Shown here: piece after piece, positions 1-10,902 of the stretch
Layout: the number at the start of each line of letters is the position of its first letter
Numbering within the stretch: the stretch's first letter is position 1
Origin: Zygnema cylindricum
Lineage: Eukaryota > Streptophyta > Zygnematophyceae > Zygnematales > Zygnemataceae
Direction: 5' to 3'
Length of the DNA: 64,000 nucleotides
NCBI GenBank assembly: GCA_037447655.1
Contig: JBBHKE010002866.1
Coordinates: 124,001 to 188,000 of the forward strand
Notes under the pieces: generated by a model
Databases searched by the model: none
What the model was told of the DNA's origin: nothing
What the model saw: the letters and a program-made list of their open reading frames with translations, nothing else
Program-made: the position numbers and the translations under genes

Positions 1-1314
1 TCTCTCGACTTCTCTCTCCTTTCTTTCATTTGTCTCTGCTTCATAAAAATTTAGCTGATGGACGCCTGCAAATGTCAGACCTTTTCATCCCAACTCTTTC
101 CTATCTTTGTCTGAAAATCATCCATAAATGTCACACATATTTAGCTTTTGCATTTCTTAATGTTGATTACTGGGAACCTTCAACATTTTGCCTTTGGCCG
201 TTAATCAATACAGGCTTATTGTCGAGGTCAAATTAATGAAATGCCATATACTACCACAGAACTTACAAGCTGTTAAACATAGAACGTCCTTAATCTTAGA
301 TTGATAAAAAAATTAGAAATATGAGAATTAAAAATTGAATCCTAAAAAGTACACTTTGTCGCCCATTGATGATTACAAAAAATGTTGAACAGTGTATCGC
401 AAAGTCACACACATCAATTTCTATTGTACAAATGCTGTATGCTGTATGCTGTAAACTTCAATTCTTCTCTCCAGAGAAAATTTAACTCAGCAGGAAACTT
501 CAATTCTTCTCCCCATTGAATCTACCTCTTCTGGTCGTCAGCCTCCATTTTCAATTCAGAATGTCCAATTTCCAATTTCCAGTCTTTAATGGATAACTAC
601 CATCAATAAAGAAGTACTATGGATCTCCAGAAGCCAACTGTGCATATGATAAACAAACAAAAGACAGTAATGTCCATTGTTTGAATTCTAACAATTGATG
701 CTTGAAGCATTGCTTAATGTTTGATCGTAAATGGTCAGTGTGTGATGATTGACATTTGACGTGCAATGTTTGACGCGAGAGGTTGACTTTTTAATCCAAT
801 GACCGAATGTCAGATTTCCAATATTTGATGATGGTCCATATGATCATCTTTGTCAATCTCTAATTTCAAATCTCCAATCCTCAATCAACATCACAATCAT
901 AAATGTCCATCAAAAACAGAACCAAGCTTCAGCGATAAAAACCAAACAAAACTCACGGAACACTTCCTCTGTTGGAAGGGAAAACCGCACACTTTGAAAC
1001 TGCCCGCCACATGTTCCTCTCTCTCCCTCTCTCCCCTCTCTCGCCTCTCTCATCTCTCTTGCCTCTCTCCATCCTTCCCTACTGTCCCCCTTGTGACTAA
1101 TGCAGTCGATGGTCCAGCATGCTACATGATTTAAAAACAAAAAACAGGAAATGCCGATAACAAAGTTTCAGCAAAAGCCAGTGGATTCTTAGAGCCAAAA
1201 GATAATTCTTGTACCGTAAATTGAGCATATATTTGGAGCTGTTTAGAACCTGCAAATAACATCCGGGATTACTTAAGAGTTTAGGGTTTTAGCAACAACA
1301 ACCAGACGCCTCAC
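1..1314. other. Intron or left flank, no gene seen
   Basis: AT-rich sequence, probably the first intron of the minus-strand gene that starts at 1450. It holds a short CT-rich tract (about 1017-1078) and several TTTGA/CAATTT-type runs. I see no conserved coding block on either strand. Confidence 0.4.
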
Positions 1315-1450
1315 ATTGGAAAAAGGTCATGAGCTCCTCTGCACAGGTTCTCACTCCCTTGAGCATGTCGTTCGCCAGCTCGGGAGGTACACGTGGCGAG
1401 GGCGGCCCCAGCATGAGGTCCTCGCCCGTCAGAATAGTCTCCTCCGCCAT
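1315..1450 (-). CDS. First exon of a conserved plant protein of unknown function (partial)
   Basis: On the minus strand an ATG in a strong context (GCCATGG) at 1450 opens a 45-codon exon. Its residues 2-17 read AEETILTGEDLMLGPP, followed by SPRVPPELA. From memory, this block (ETILTG-DLM-GPPSP-PPE) opens a small plant-specific protein family with a Cys-rich, CHCH-like second half. The exon ends in phase 1 at 1315 before a GTGAGG donor. The remaining exons would lie at lower coordinates; nothing in 1-1314 resembles them, so the gene runs off the left edge through an intron longer than 1.3 kb. An in-frame ATG at 1504 would add 18 residues, but its context is weaker. The gene is head-to-head with the carboxypeptidase at 2026. 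Function unknown. Confidence 0.6.
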
Positions 1451-2025
1451 GGCACCTGTCTCGATACTCGGCACTCTTCTCTCAAAATCAGGTTGACACT
1501 CCACTCAAAGACAGGACCCTAACGAAGTCCACTCCAGACTGTACGGTACAGTAGTTTTTCGGACAAGAAACAACGAACAAAATCCATTGTGTATTGCTCT
1601 TACCGGTACAGTACAGTACAGTACTGTACTGTAGCGTTGACTGCTTTACTTCGCCACATGAATCAGCATTTCTCCGTGCACACATGTCCACTGCATTTAA
1701 ATACCGCCGATCGGAAGGTACGAATCATGCTTCTTCATCGCAACTGTCAGATTTATGATCTAGAGTGCACCTTTTACAGGGTCCTCGATTTTCCAGTGGA
1801 GAGTTAACAGCACTCAATTTGACGGCCGACTAGTACGGATCAGGGATTCGTACAGCTCCCAACGAAAATCCCTTTCGAGTTACGAGTACCTGTACTGTAC
1901 TGAACTGTACTGTACAGTACAGTACTGTACTGTAGCTTCTCAGGTGACGTAACCTTTCAAAAGTACCTCTTGTTCTCCATGGTTCTCTGCCTGCCTTCCT
2001 GTTCTCTCGTGGTGGCATAGCAGCC
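1451..2025. promoter_or_regulatory. Head-to-head intergenic region with GTACTGTAC palindrome clusters
   Basis: The 575 bp between two divergent start codons must hold both promoters. Two blocks of overlapping palindromes made of TACAGTAC/GTACTGTA lie at about 1605-1633 and 1886-1934, with a smaller GTACGGTACAGTA at 1541-1553. The blocks share the same core (ACAGTACAGTACTGTACTGT). They could be protein-binding arrays or the ends of a small inverted-repeat element of about 330 bp. No clear TATA box was chosen. Confidence 0.45.
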
Positions 2026-5000
2026 ATGAATTGCTACCTGGCTTTCTTCTCAGCTGTCTTTTTTCTCTCGTGCTTCTTCCTTTCCTGTCAGGCCTTGCAC
2101 TCTCCTTCCGGCAAATGGAAGCCGTGGCGCCTCAAGCCCTCCTTTCCTGGTCCTCTTCGCAGTTCGATCCTTTCCGCCATGACTTCCGGCCGCCGCGAGT
2201 CTCCACAGTGGACTACAAAGTACTTCACTCAGACTTTGGACCACTTCAGCTTCACTCCTCTCTCTGCCGCCTCCTTCCAGCAGAAGTACATTTTGTGGGA
2301 CGAGCATTGGGGCGGAGCAGAGCACCATGCTCCCATTTTCGTGTACTGCGGAAATGAGGGCCCCGTGGAGTGGTTTGCCGACAACGCGGGATTTATAAGG
2401 GAGATAGCAGGCGGTTTCCATGCACTGGTGGTGGCCGTAGAGGTAATTCTTGATTTCAACACAGGCTTGCGGAAAGGTCGAAGGAGGATTGATGTGAAAA
2501 AAGTTGATGATCGGAGAAAGAACAGTAGGAAGGTGTCTGTTTTAATGTTTAGCAAAGCAATTGGCGGTGGAGGTTGAAGGGCTGTCTTGAGAAGCCACAA
2601 GATTGGCCGGGCTGAGCTGGCTGGACTGGATTGGTTGATAGTTTAAATGGAAGATTTGAGAGATTGAAGTTTTTTTTAATTATTATAGATGGGTTTGTCG
2701 GGAAATGGCTTGGGAATGTTGTAAAATGCCTCTTTGGGTCTTGTAGGTCCATCTGTTGACACTTTGCAGGGGAAGGTAAGGGCAAGGCTGGAGCCATGGG
2801 CACAAGGAGTTGTCAAAAACATGTTATACTTGTCGTCATAATGTATTCCAGGGTTGGAAAGTGTAGGTTTCTATGATTCAGATTTTGGTGGACAACAGGT
2901 TGTTTGAGACTAGGTCAGTAAAACTATGAAATGCCTCTGTTCACCGTGGAGCCAACTATGCCCATAAAGCAATTTGGGTAATGGTGTATTATTCTTCTTC
3001 TCTTCCGTGTAAACATTTTCTGCATGTGTTTATGTTTCAAGTCCTAGAAAGTTCAACAGAGATGGCCATTTACAACTTATGTTGTGTATATATATATATA
3101 TGTTTATGGTTTAACACTGTTCCTAGTTCCCTGATTCAAGTAACTGTTTGTTACATCAGTTCGATTTCGAATTGTCGCTCTGTACCGTGTCATGGACTGT
3201 CAAAGTGAGTTATGCACCTCTTGTAAAATATCTCATCTCTAACGAAGCTGGTGTGAACTATTTGCACAATCAGATTCTCCACAAATATTTGATTTGGTAT
3301 TCGCAAGTTGTCTTTTAATGTGGCTGTAGACATGGATAGCATTATCCACATGTTATGGCTATTCAGTATTTGTGTTGATGGTGATATCCAAGCAGCTACT
3401 AAAACTTTTTAGAGTGTCAGTCCAAACTGGAAAGGCTTTCAGCAAGTGCTTTGTTCATTTTCAAATATGATTTCTTGTCAGACTTGGTAATCCTTCTTAA
3501 ATCACCGGCAGCGAGAATGTTAGCAACGTTCCTGTGTGCAATTTCTGCATAATCATCTAAAGTCGCTTTCAGTTATCATTGGTGTGGTAACGTATGAGGT
3601 CTCAGTTCCGATTTGAGTCGTGCATTGTGAAATCCTAGTCACGCAGTTGTAAGAACTCTGACTGTCCTGGAGAGTCTTTTCAGCGATGGGTGAATGAAAT
3701 GCAGGACAAGGTGGAGGTTTAGTAGTGTTGGATATGTTGCCCTGGGGAGGGGTTCCAGTTTCATCTGGTTAAGTGTTACTTCTTCCTGTGGACCTCTGTG
3801 GTTGCAGCATCGTTACTACGGGGTATCTATGCCTTTTGGCAGTGCTCAGGCTGCCTACAAGGATGGGAATTCGTTGGCATACTTAACAACAGAACAAGCT
3901 ATAGCGGATTATGCAATTCTTTTGACAGATTTGAAGAAGAATTTGAGCGCAGAGCACAGTCCTATTGTTCTATTTGGAGGTTCCTATGGAGGAAGTGAGT
4001 GTTTTTTATATAATTCAGTGTTGGGTTCAAATTGCTTGAACAGTGCATGTTTATGGTTTAAGAGCGCTGCCAGTTGGCTTTCAGGGTCTGTCGGAAGTTT
4101 TTGCGAGTCATGCAGCAAAAGTTATACAACGTGATTGTTACCTTTTGGTTATAGCAGTGCATCTTTCAACCGAGGATTAAGACTTACTTGCTCTTCTGAT
4201 CATAGCAGTTGCAATTGTTTCTCTGGAATAATCTGGCAGTGATTGCCGCATGGTTTCGCCTTAAGTATCCACACATCGCTGTTGGGGCGATTGCTTCATC
4301 AGCTCCCATTCTCCAGTTTGGTGACACAGTGCCGGCTGACACATTCTACCGGATTGTTTCCGAGGATTTCCAGGTTAGTAATTTCTTGTCTCTCTATTTT
4401 TTATTTTTGACGTACTGCAATTCATTTTGAGTTAGTAAGAGACCAAGTCGGTTTATTAACGGTGATGCCTGCAGACCAGTTATAATTTGATCGGCGACAG
4501 ATGAAATGCCTGGAGTGTGTTAGATGGTTAGAAGTTTCTACAGATTGGATGGTACAACCTGCATTTGATTTAATCACATGCCATAACACTTCCTAGGCTG
4601 GTTAGAGACAATGGCACACTGCAACCGGACTAAAAGTTAACATCAATTTTCATGCTTCTTTTATGCCTTCATAAATTTGGCATCACACTGGAGCTGCACT
4701 TTTGCTACAGACCAAAGCTTACAGCATCCGCGTCACTTGGGCTCTTCATCCCCTTAAACTTTAGCATCGATGTGGTTTTCATCCACATCTATTGGACGTG
4801 GGATGTTGAGAACTAATAAAGGGTGTAGACAAGCTTTCTCATGGAGGAACCAAGTGAAGACATGTTCTTGCAAACAACGACAGTTGATTTCACTGTTAAA
4901 ATGCATGTTGTTTGTCCAAGTTTAACATATTTTTGCTTTCTTATTTATTTTTCTTGTGTCAGCAGTCTTAAACCTTTAAACTTGCTTAGCTAATCTATGC

Positions 5001-8000
5001 ATGGTACAGATATAACTCTCCTTAAAAGCAGAGTTTATGTGCATGTTCTCTTGAAAACAGGACTATGAGCACATGAGGTGATTCTGAATTATGCAGTTCA
5101 TGGCTCGTATAAAAAATATTATTTTGGGCTTTAACCGAGTAATAAAAGAGCAAGGCCGGACTCTTGGATTCATAGACTAATTGCCCATCATCTTCTCAAC
5201 TGTAGATATTAAATTTAACATAGGTAATGCCTTTAACTTATTGTGGTTGAAAAGTAGTTGGACTATAGCCTAGTACCGTCCAGGCAAAGCAGTGAACCTT
5301 AACCAGAAAATTTGGACATAATTAACTGTGCAACATTCTGTAACTTTTTCTTGAGTAGATGTTTGCTATACCTGAATATCCGGGTTATCCCAAATTTTGG
5401 AGTCTACCTTTCTCTTGCCAAATTGAAACTCTCCCCATTGGATGCTTTATTTGTGGCCGAATCCTTGTCTGTCAGTCTGGCTGAACGTTTGGATGCAACC
5501 ATTTGGCTAAGAAACATGGTGCAAATGTATGACTTACCATACGGCAGGTTAAACTGATATCTTATTTTCTGTCGCGAGGTTAAATTTTATTGTGTACAAG
5601 TTAACAAACTTCATATATATGTGGATGGACAAAGTATGCGAATGAATGTTTTTACATTCTTCTTGACTTTATCTTTTTTTCTGGATACATTTTATTTCTG
5701 GTTGTGAGCGCAGAAGGAAAGCGAGACATGCTTTCAAAGTATTCGCAACTCGTGGACTGCAATTTCGGCTGTAGGATCTACAGAGGAGGGCTTGCAGAAT
5801 TTAAGCAAGAAGTTTGGCATGTGCAAGTGAGTACACAAGAAATTTGTTCACCTGGTGGTTTACATGCCACTTTGCAATATTCAAGTGGTATTTTCTTTGT
5901 GGTTTTGACTCGCACCTATGTCAAGGTAGTATCGTAGTTAGAGCGGTTGGAATGTGTGTAGGCTCCCTTTGGGTAAGATACATTTATTCCTTTCACGGTT
6001 TTTGAGTATGTACAGGACACTGAAAGCAAGCAACAATCCGACAAACGGTTCTTTCCAGTGATCACTTGTTTTGGCTGGAGGATGCAGAAATCAACGCTAT
6101 GAAAATCGATTTGAAACATTGTTTTGAGTTTTAATCAATTCTAGACAGTCACTGAGCAAAGAGCATGCTTTATATTTTAGAGAATGGAATTGAATAATAA
6201 CAATTCTTTTCGTTTTTATTTTTCTTGTCTCTTTTTTTTCAATTATTGATTAATTCATGAACATTGGCATCTTCCTCCTTTGCCTTCATGGTTTCAGGCA
6301 TTGTGAACCACCATAGGCTGTCCTTACCTCTAGACATTTGGGTTTGATTATGTGGGTTTCGAATCTCTTTCTGCTCTCAGATTTGGAAATACATGTGGAT
6401 GAGATCAACTTATGCTAACATGTTTGTGGATAGTTGTGAAAGAAAAGTTATGGTTTTCGTTTCTTTGTCTAAGGTTTGTTCTACGTACTATAGATTCCAG
6501 GAGGCTTTTTTCCAGAAAGGTTAACCCATACTTTCTGAAAAAAAAAGTCGGTCCTGTGAAAAACCTGTATTGGTGGGTAGCCTGTATTGGTTGAAGGTTT
6601 AAAGATGCTTTTGGAAAGTTGAAAGTAATCTTGTGCCTCAAATGTCAATTTTTGCGTTCATTATGGCCTTGTATTTCTGTGCATTAATGGTGCAAATTTA
6701 GTAGTTAACTGGTGCAATAGCTACTCAATTTTAATGCGGTTGAATCGGGAAACTCCTCCTCCTCCTCCGTCTTTTTATTTGGCTAGAGTATTGGATTCCC
6801 CTGAGGAGCTTAAAGAGTGGCTTGAGAGCGCATATTCATATCTTGCCATGGTGGACTACCCTCTGCCAGCGGACTTCCTCATGCCACTCCCAGCCTACCC
6901 CATACGTGAGGTATGGCCATGGCTTCCTTAAAGGTCAACATTCACTGGCTTGAGTAATATCCTTACAGACGGTCAAAGGCCGCAGTAAATTTAGTTTTTG
7001 CATGTACCCCTCATCTGCAACTTTTGACCTAAATAGAATGTCGGTATCGTCATTTTCTGATATATTACTGTTTTATGTAGGCTTATATGACTTTTGAAAA
7101 CATTGTTTGGGTGCACTGGGCAATGATCACGTGATACAGGTTTTGCAATAAACATTTGAACTTAGAGCTATAATCTGTCTCTCATAGGTCATATATGCTG
7201 TATGTCATAATCATGCTCTGCGATCTTAAGGTAATGAAAGACCTGTGTTTTTTCTTAACTCTCAAAATCTTTCGATGTTAGTTTTTGTAATTTATTTATA
7301 GACAAATGAACATAAAATTATAGAAATGTTTTATGAACTTTTTTGAAAGAGAGTTTTTGAAGGTAATGGTACACCGTGAATCGTTATTAGCCTTATGTAC
7401 GCTGTATCGGCACCCCAAAATTTTGACATTGATACCTTAAATATAATAAATTACACTATTTAAGGACGTGGACCATAATCTGCCACGTCTCCTGGCACTA
7501 AATTAGAATTAATGACGCTAATTTTTTCTTTACACTAATAATTTCTATACGCTAATAACAATTCAAGGTGTACTATGCTGTGATGTGACGCCATGCAGGT
7601 TTGTCGAGCCATGGACGCTCTCCCTTCCGACGCCGATTTGTTGTCTCGTATTTCAGCAGGAATAAATGTGTACTACAATTTTACGGGAGCAGTGGAGTGC
7701 TTTGATCCTTCAGATGACCCCCATGGAATGAATGGCTGGGGCTATCAGGTAAAGCATCTGTATTTGTCGGTACCAAGCTTTGTTGTCCATTTGCAAAAGT
7801 CTTTTTCTAGACAATTGGGAAAGGTTGAAGAGCAACCGCAAAGAACTTTCTACAAGTTGAATGGCAGTGGGTCAGTCTACCAGGCGGCAAAGAATCTGGT
7901 GTGGGGTCTGGTGAACCACACTGCGAATCGTTATTAAAATCAAAAATGCTATATGGGTGCCCCTAAATTCTGGCCATTGAGCCTAGAAAAGTGTTAATAA

Positions 8001-10647
8001 TACTAGATTGTTTTTTTCTTAACGCTAATTCTTTAAACGGTTCAAAAGGAGCCTCATCATTCGAAACTGAATTAGAATTAATAACACTAATATAAACCCC
8101 ACACTAATAATTTCTTCACTCTAACAGCACATTCACGGTGTGTTGTACACCTTGTAACATTACTAGAGTTACTTGGTGCCCTTAATCTTAAATTTTAGCC
8201 CTTGGATTGTTTTTTCTTAACGCTTTTTCTGCAAAGGGTCAAGTACAGCCCCGCACTGAATTAGAATTAGTAACAGTAATGCAAACCCCATGCTAATTAA
8301 CTTCTTTACTCTAACAATGATTCACGGTGTAGTATACATAATGCATGCATAATCTATTGTGCTCCACTTTCTTGATTGAAACTGTCGGGCACAGTCTATA
8401 TGAGTACGCCTCCATATATTCTGAAGTAAAAAGCTCCTCTTCTGCTAACTTATATATCATTTCTCAGGATTCTTGTATTGAAATCGCTTTATGGGGCCCT
8501 TCTTAATGCAGTACTGTACGGAAATGGTGATGCCCTTTGCTAGCAACGCAAGTAATAGCATGTTTGAGCCTTTTGATTGGGACTTGGAGGCTGTCGAAGC
8601 CGGATGTGAGGGAGAATTTGGAGTGAAACCAAGGCCGGGATGGATTCTCACGCACTTTGGAGGAAAGGTAAAATTGGAAAGATGTGTCCCCTTACCGACA
8701 GCCGAGAAAGGGATCTTATTGGCCAGACAACGATGTATTTACCTTTTCGAATGCAATGTATAGGAGTGGTCATTACTATGCTAGTGTATTTATATGTCCG
8801 AAGGCATTTGGATATGTTTTTGATGAACGGTGCCCAGTTTAAATGTTTTTTCCTGTCCTTTAGTATTTATTTGTTGCTGAAGAAACACTCCTTCCTCGAG
8901 GCACTTTTATGACGGCTACAACATTTATTTTGTAGAGTTTTGTCGATCTGAGACCAGTTTGTTTATCTAAGACGGAAAAACTTAAAGTTTTGCCTTTCTT
9001 TCCAATTTCCTCTGGCTGTTTACTCTGTGTGGTTTTTCTGCTTCCTAAAGCTCATCTATTTTTTATCGGTTTTTGTCCCATGGCTGCAGGATATCAGGAG
9101 TGTACTAAAACATTTTGGAAGTAATATTGTCTTCTCTAATGGTGCCTTAGATCCATGGAGTGGGGGCAGGTAGGCACAATTTTTGCCTTCGCAAATGCCT
9201 CCTTATTATACAAGAATTTGAAATGGCTCGATATAAAAAAGAGCTGTGAAGTTGATGGGAGATATCGTCTTACAGGCCGCAATCCATGTTTGATACAATT
9301 CAATGGTTAGCAGTGTTTCATACTGACCAATCATCTCTTTCATCAATTGCTTTCCTGGTGAGAGAAAGCCCGAGAAAACAGTTATGGCCATTCACCAGTA
9401 TGTCAATACCCATTGCATTTACATACCTATTACTGTGTGCGTCTTCTGCTCATTTTTAGATTTGTCATTCCTTTGAGAATCATGTGTTGATTCCACTGCG
9501 GGAAAATAAAAAATTCCAAGAGTGACTCTAGATTTTCTGTTTTATATTTTTATAAACAGGTGTGGCAGTGAGGCAAAAGTAGGAGCAAAGCCTATCACTG
9601 GTGTTATGGTCTGATAAGGCGTCGTTGCAAGTCGAGGATACTGTACAGATCCTTATGCCGATACTGCAGGGATATATTTTTGGTCAATTTGATATTGGAT
9701 GCATCTGATCTAAAAATACTGCGGCATGAATATTTCTAGATTTGTTTTGCAACTGTATTGCTAGAAAAATTCAGACTAATATGATGATTGGTATCCTGAT
9801 TTCATTTGTACCACCACTTTGCAATGAAGCCAAACCAACATTTTTGTTACGTTCTGCAATCCTCTGTGGGAATTTCATGCATTCTGTGCGATTATGAGCC
9901 AATTCAACGTGACATCACGCCAGACACTGCTACTAGGAAGGGCTCTTCCCTTTAATCACTGTTTCTATCTTCCTGGGTCTTTTCTCTTCTTGTGTTCCTG
10001 TTTTGCCTGTCTTGCAGTGTGACAGAAAGTATCAGCGACACTGTTGTCGCCTCCGTCATTGCTGATGGTAGGAGCTGACACTAGTGTGGGCAGAGATAAG
10101 CTTCAGAATTTTCTGAACCTGTTCCAAGCTTGTTTTGCAGTCAATGTTTCTTTGTTTGACATGCATCTGAAATATTTTGACATTTGACCATCATTGGCCT
10201 TGTGTCTTTGTTACCCAAGTCCAGCGGCCAGTATGTATATTTACCTTCGTCTGAAAGTTTCTTAGCATTTTGCTTCAGAGTTACAGAGTTCAACAGATAG
10301 TCACGAGGCATCTGGTTCTATAGGCATTTAACTTGCGATGCTTTTTCTGGCTAGATTTAGGCGACAAACAGTCTGTTCGAGGTGTAGGGACAAGAGTTCG
10401 TTGAGACGACCAAGCATGTTCTTAATTGCAGTTTTCTAATTTTTTTTCCCCTTAATTTATTTCAGTTGTCCGGCGTGTCTTCTTCCATGTGATGCTCTCA
10501 ACAGGTTCACACCACCTGGATCTGCGCCCATCGACTGCCTTTGACCCGCCCTCAGTCATTCAACAACGTGAATTTGAAAAGGAGACCATTCGACGATGGC
10601 TTCATGAATACTACTTTAACAGTGGTTTGTCTGTCAGGTATTCGTGA
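2026..10647 (+). CDS. Lysosomal/vacuolar Pro-X carboxypeptidase-like serine protease, peptidase family S28
   Basis: Ten exons: 2026-2442, 3808-3994, 4240-4373, 5714-5826, 6787-6910, 7599-7748, 8512-8667, 9090-9169, 10018-10067, 10505-10647. They join in frame to 517 residues, the usual length for S28 enzymes, which remove a C-terminal residue after proline. Residues about 4-20 are a hydrophobic signal peptide, so the enzyme enters the secretory/vacuolar route. Family landmarks in order are EHRYYG, the nucleophile elbow GGSYGG (Ser about 198), [29 protein letters not shown], the acid in [10 protein letters not shown] (Asp about 448) and the His pair in GSHHLDLR (about 473-474). All triad residues are present. 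The ATG lies in GCAGCCATG and the stop follows SGLSVRYS. Most introns use clean GT..AG borders; the codon after GGSYGG is split across the intron after 3994. Small transposons sit in introns 5 and 6. Confidence 0.93.
7370..7572. mobile_element. 203-bp MITE, TACACC family, in carboxypeptidase intron 5
   Basis: The ends TACACCGTGAATCGTTATTAG.. (first 20 bases considered) and their inverted complement ..AATTCAAGGTGTA bound 203 bp with no coding content. The inside matches the copies at 38062-38264 and 38719-38921 in the opposite orientation (shared stretches around GACGTGG and CACGTC, and AAAATTTTG). A TA or GTA target duplication is possible. It ends 26 bp before exon 6 of the carboxypeptidase. 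Confidence 0.75.
7909..8331. mobile_element. Two decayed TACACC-family MITEs side by side in intron 6
   Basis: Two diverged relatives occupy about 7909-8142 and 8146-8331. Each keeps one recognisable end, such as GCGAATCGTTATTA on the left and ATTCACGGTGT on the right. Inside they share GTGCCC and TTAACGCTAAT-type blocks. They carry no reading frame and are older than the copy at 7370. Confidence 0.5.
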
Positions 10648-10902
10648 AACCTCTTGCACTTTAGTTGTCCCAATTTACCAAATTAGTTTTCCTTTTTCGC
10701 TCTTTGTTTTGGTCTCTTGCTGTTATTGCTGGTCCAGATAAAGCTAGTTTATTTTCACGGTGCAGGTTCTTACCACTGATGTCGTACAATGGTTTTGATG
10801 AGGATAATTTCGTTTTTCTGTGCAACACTCATTGTTTATTGCAGGTCATCATTGTCATTAGAGGCAATTCTTTTTAAGGAACACAGCTTCAAGGTTTGTG
10901 CC

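Noticed and set aside
1017-1078. CT-rich tract as a promoter element of the carboxypeptidase
   Set aside because: It is nearly 1 kb from that start and lies beyond the first exon of the divergent gene, so it is more likely intronic low-complexity sequence.
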